From the NCBI GenBank assembly GCA_035296565.1, contig DATHAQ010000037.1, positions 62,001 to 126,000 on the forward strand: DNA of 64,000 nt, given 5' to 3'. Origin of the DNA: JACCZR01 sp035296565. GTDB taxonomy: Bacteria; Actinomycetota; Thermoleophilia; Solirubrobacterales; Thermoleophilaceae. Numbering within the stretch: the first letter of the stretch is position 1; every line of letters starts with the position of its first letter. Under the pieces are notes generated by a model, which worked only from the letters and a program-made list of their open reading frames with translations, did no database searches and was not told where the DNA came from. Positions 63,216 through 64,000 of the stretch are shown here, piece after piece. A program made the translations under genes and the position numbers.

Positions 63216-63840
63216 CCTCTTTCCTCGTTTCGGTCGGCGCCCGGCGGGCTGTTGTGGGGGAACGACCGATGGTGCTCCGGGGATCGGACGGATCGGAGAC
63301 CGGGTCGAGCGAGCGCTGCTCGGCCGGCCAACGCCCGGCCTGCGCTCCGGTGGCTATGCCTTCAAAGGGCATTTGGTCGGCGCCCGGGAGGGGCTCCTGG
63401 CGAAGCCGGCGGACGGCCTCCTCGAGCTCGTCGAGGTCCGACAGCCGGCGGTACACCGACGCGAACTGGATCGCCGTCACCGGGTCCAGCCGGGCCAGGC
63501 CGCGCTCGGCGAGATCGCCGATCCGCTCGGCCTTCACCTGCGGCCCGCCGCGGCGGATCTCCGCCGCGATCGCGTCGGCCAGCTGCTCGAGCTGCTCGCC
63601 TCCCACCGGGCGGCCACCGGCCGCGCGAACGAGCCCTCGCTGCAGCTTTCGCCGGTCGAAGCGCTGCGTGGTGCCGTCGCGCTTGACGACGTCGACCGGC
63701 ACCTCCTCCGCCCGCTCGTGGGTGGTGAAGCGATTGCCGCAGCCGGCGCACTCGCGGCGGCGGCGGATCGAGTCGCCCGGGTCGGTCAGACGGGAGTCGA
63801 CGACCTTGGTCGATTCAAACGAGCAGAACGGGCAGCGCAC
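63208..63840 (-). CDS. nrdR: transcriptional repressor NrdR with C-terminal extension
   Basis: 210 residues from GTG. Zinc ribbon Cys3/Cys6/Cys31/Cys34, then an ATP-cone (about 47-137, VVKRDGTTQRFDRRKLQRGL). The family normally ends near residue 150. Here some 60 extra residues follow, and residues 162-177 are read through a copy of the palindromic repeat (63311-63356). The repeat's TAG is out of frame here. The stop overlaps the nrdJ start, so the extended frame is tied into coupling. Nucleotide-dependent repressor of ribonucleotide reductase genes. Confidence 0.94.
63311..63356 (-). repeat. palindromic repeat, copy 3, inside nrdR
   Basis: 46 bases matching copies 1 and 2 over nearly their whole length, in the same minus-strand orientation. 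It contains the GGCCGG/CCGGCC stem. It lies in the coding extension of nrdR rather than after a stop codon. Confidence 0.75.
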
Positions 63841-63849
63841 GTGCCTATT

Positions 63850-63865
63850 CTACCGGATGTAGTGC
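63850..63865. promoter_or_regulatory. NrdR box, degenerate, proximal
   Basis: The right half ATGTAGTG fits the NrdR-box consensus; the left half is weak. Its centre is 32 bases from the strong box at 63882-63897, the usual three-turn spacing of paired boxes. It lies 10 bases before the nrdR start. Confidence 0.55.
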
Positions 63866-63881
63866 TTAATTCCTTCCCGAA

Positions 63882-63897
63882 CCACAACATATTGTGG
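63882..63897. promoter_or_regulatory. NrdR box, strong, distal
   Basis: CCACAACATATTGTGG, palindromic but for one pair, and extended by one pair to 63881-63898. It matches the NrdR consensus acaCwAtATaTwGtgt at the key positions. It is placed upstream of nrdR-nrdJ and would mediate autoregulation. Confidence 0.75.
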
Positions 63898-63898
63898 T

Positions 63899-64000
63899 GT
63901 TTGCGGGCTGGCGGCGGCGAAAAAGTCCGAAGGAGCGGGGCCAGCCTAATCCGCGGGCGTGCGGGGTCGGTGCGAGCCGGAGATCGCCCAAACTGCCGGG
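63899..64000. other. right edge, no gene seen
   Basis: About 100 GC-rich bases to the window end. No start codon with a clear ribosome binding site was found; it may hold the far part of the nrdR promoter. Confidence 0.4.

Overview
This window is very GC-rich, densely packed bacterial DNA. Many genes overlap by 4 bases (ATGA or GTGA) and many start with GTG. It looks like an actinomycete, probably of the Thermoleophilia/Solirubrobacterales type. Support for that comes from ECF sigma factors with extra C-terminal domains (ECF41-like and ECF42-like), a B12-dependent ribonucleotide reductase with NrdR, a DUF6328-type membrane protein, an F420-type nitroreductase remnant, and secreted proteins with FN3-like modules and very basic C-termini. 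The taxonomic call is an inference from gene content only. No rRNA, tRNA, CRISPR array, transposase or phage gene was recognised.

Positions 1-24944 form a cell-surface glycan locus. It holds a Wzx-type flippase (cut by the window edge) and a set matching all six steps of CMP-pseudaminic acid synthesis (PseH, PseG, PseI, PseC, PseB and an SpsF/PseF-like cytidylyltransferase). It also holds an unassigned protein that could be the matching glycosyltransferase, several GT2 and GT4 glycosyltransferases, a methyltransferase with a zinc ribbon, GDP-mannose 4,6-dehydratase, two large polytopic membrane proteins, and a Wzm/Wzt-type ABC exporter whose ATPase has a C-terminal extension. Next to the exporter are two tandem paralogous glycosyltransferases, the second fused to a methyltransferase. 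This layout suggests a methyl-capped glycan exported by the ABC transporter.

Positions 24920-38905 are mostly metabolic and regulatory: a DUF6328 membrane protein, a PAS-GAF-PP2C phosphatase, an epimerase with an ECF41-type sigma factor, CsbD bracketed by a palindromic repeat, a TetR-controlled Baeyer-Villiger-type monooxygenase and SDR pair, an aldo/keto reductase, a luciferase-like oxidoreductase, the remnant of a deazaflavin nitroreductase, superoxide dismutase, a HIRAN protein, a GFA protein, TypA/BipA and a papain-like peptidase with a damaged active-site region.

Positions 39120-48445 carry a frameshifted BNR-type protein, a selenium-binding-protein/methanethiol-oxidase homologue with a membrane protein, a ketosteroid-dehydrogenase-like flavoprotein, an ArsR-SRPBCC pair divergent from LtrA across a perfect palindrome, and an ECF42-type sigma factor with its DGPF partner. 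Positions 48448-52929 are one tight five-gene operon of lipid or acyl enzymes.

Positions 52957-63898 hold two large secreted proteins, an MBL-fold hydrolase, a secreted peptidoglycan-binding protein and the nrdR-nrdJ operon behind a pair of NrdR boxes. A third copy of the palindromic repeat lies inside the 3' end of nrdR. The three repeat copies sit at the 3' ends of minus-strand genes, and two of them supply the upstream gene's stop codon.
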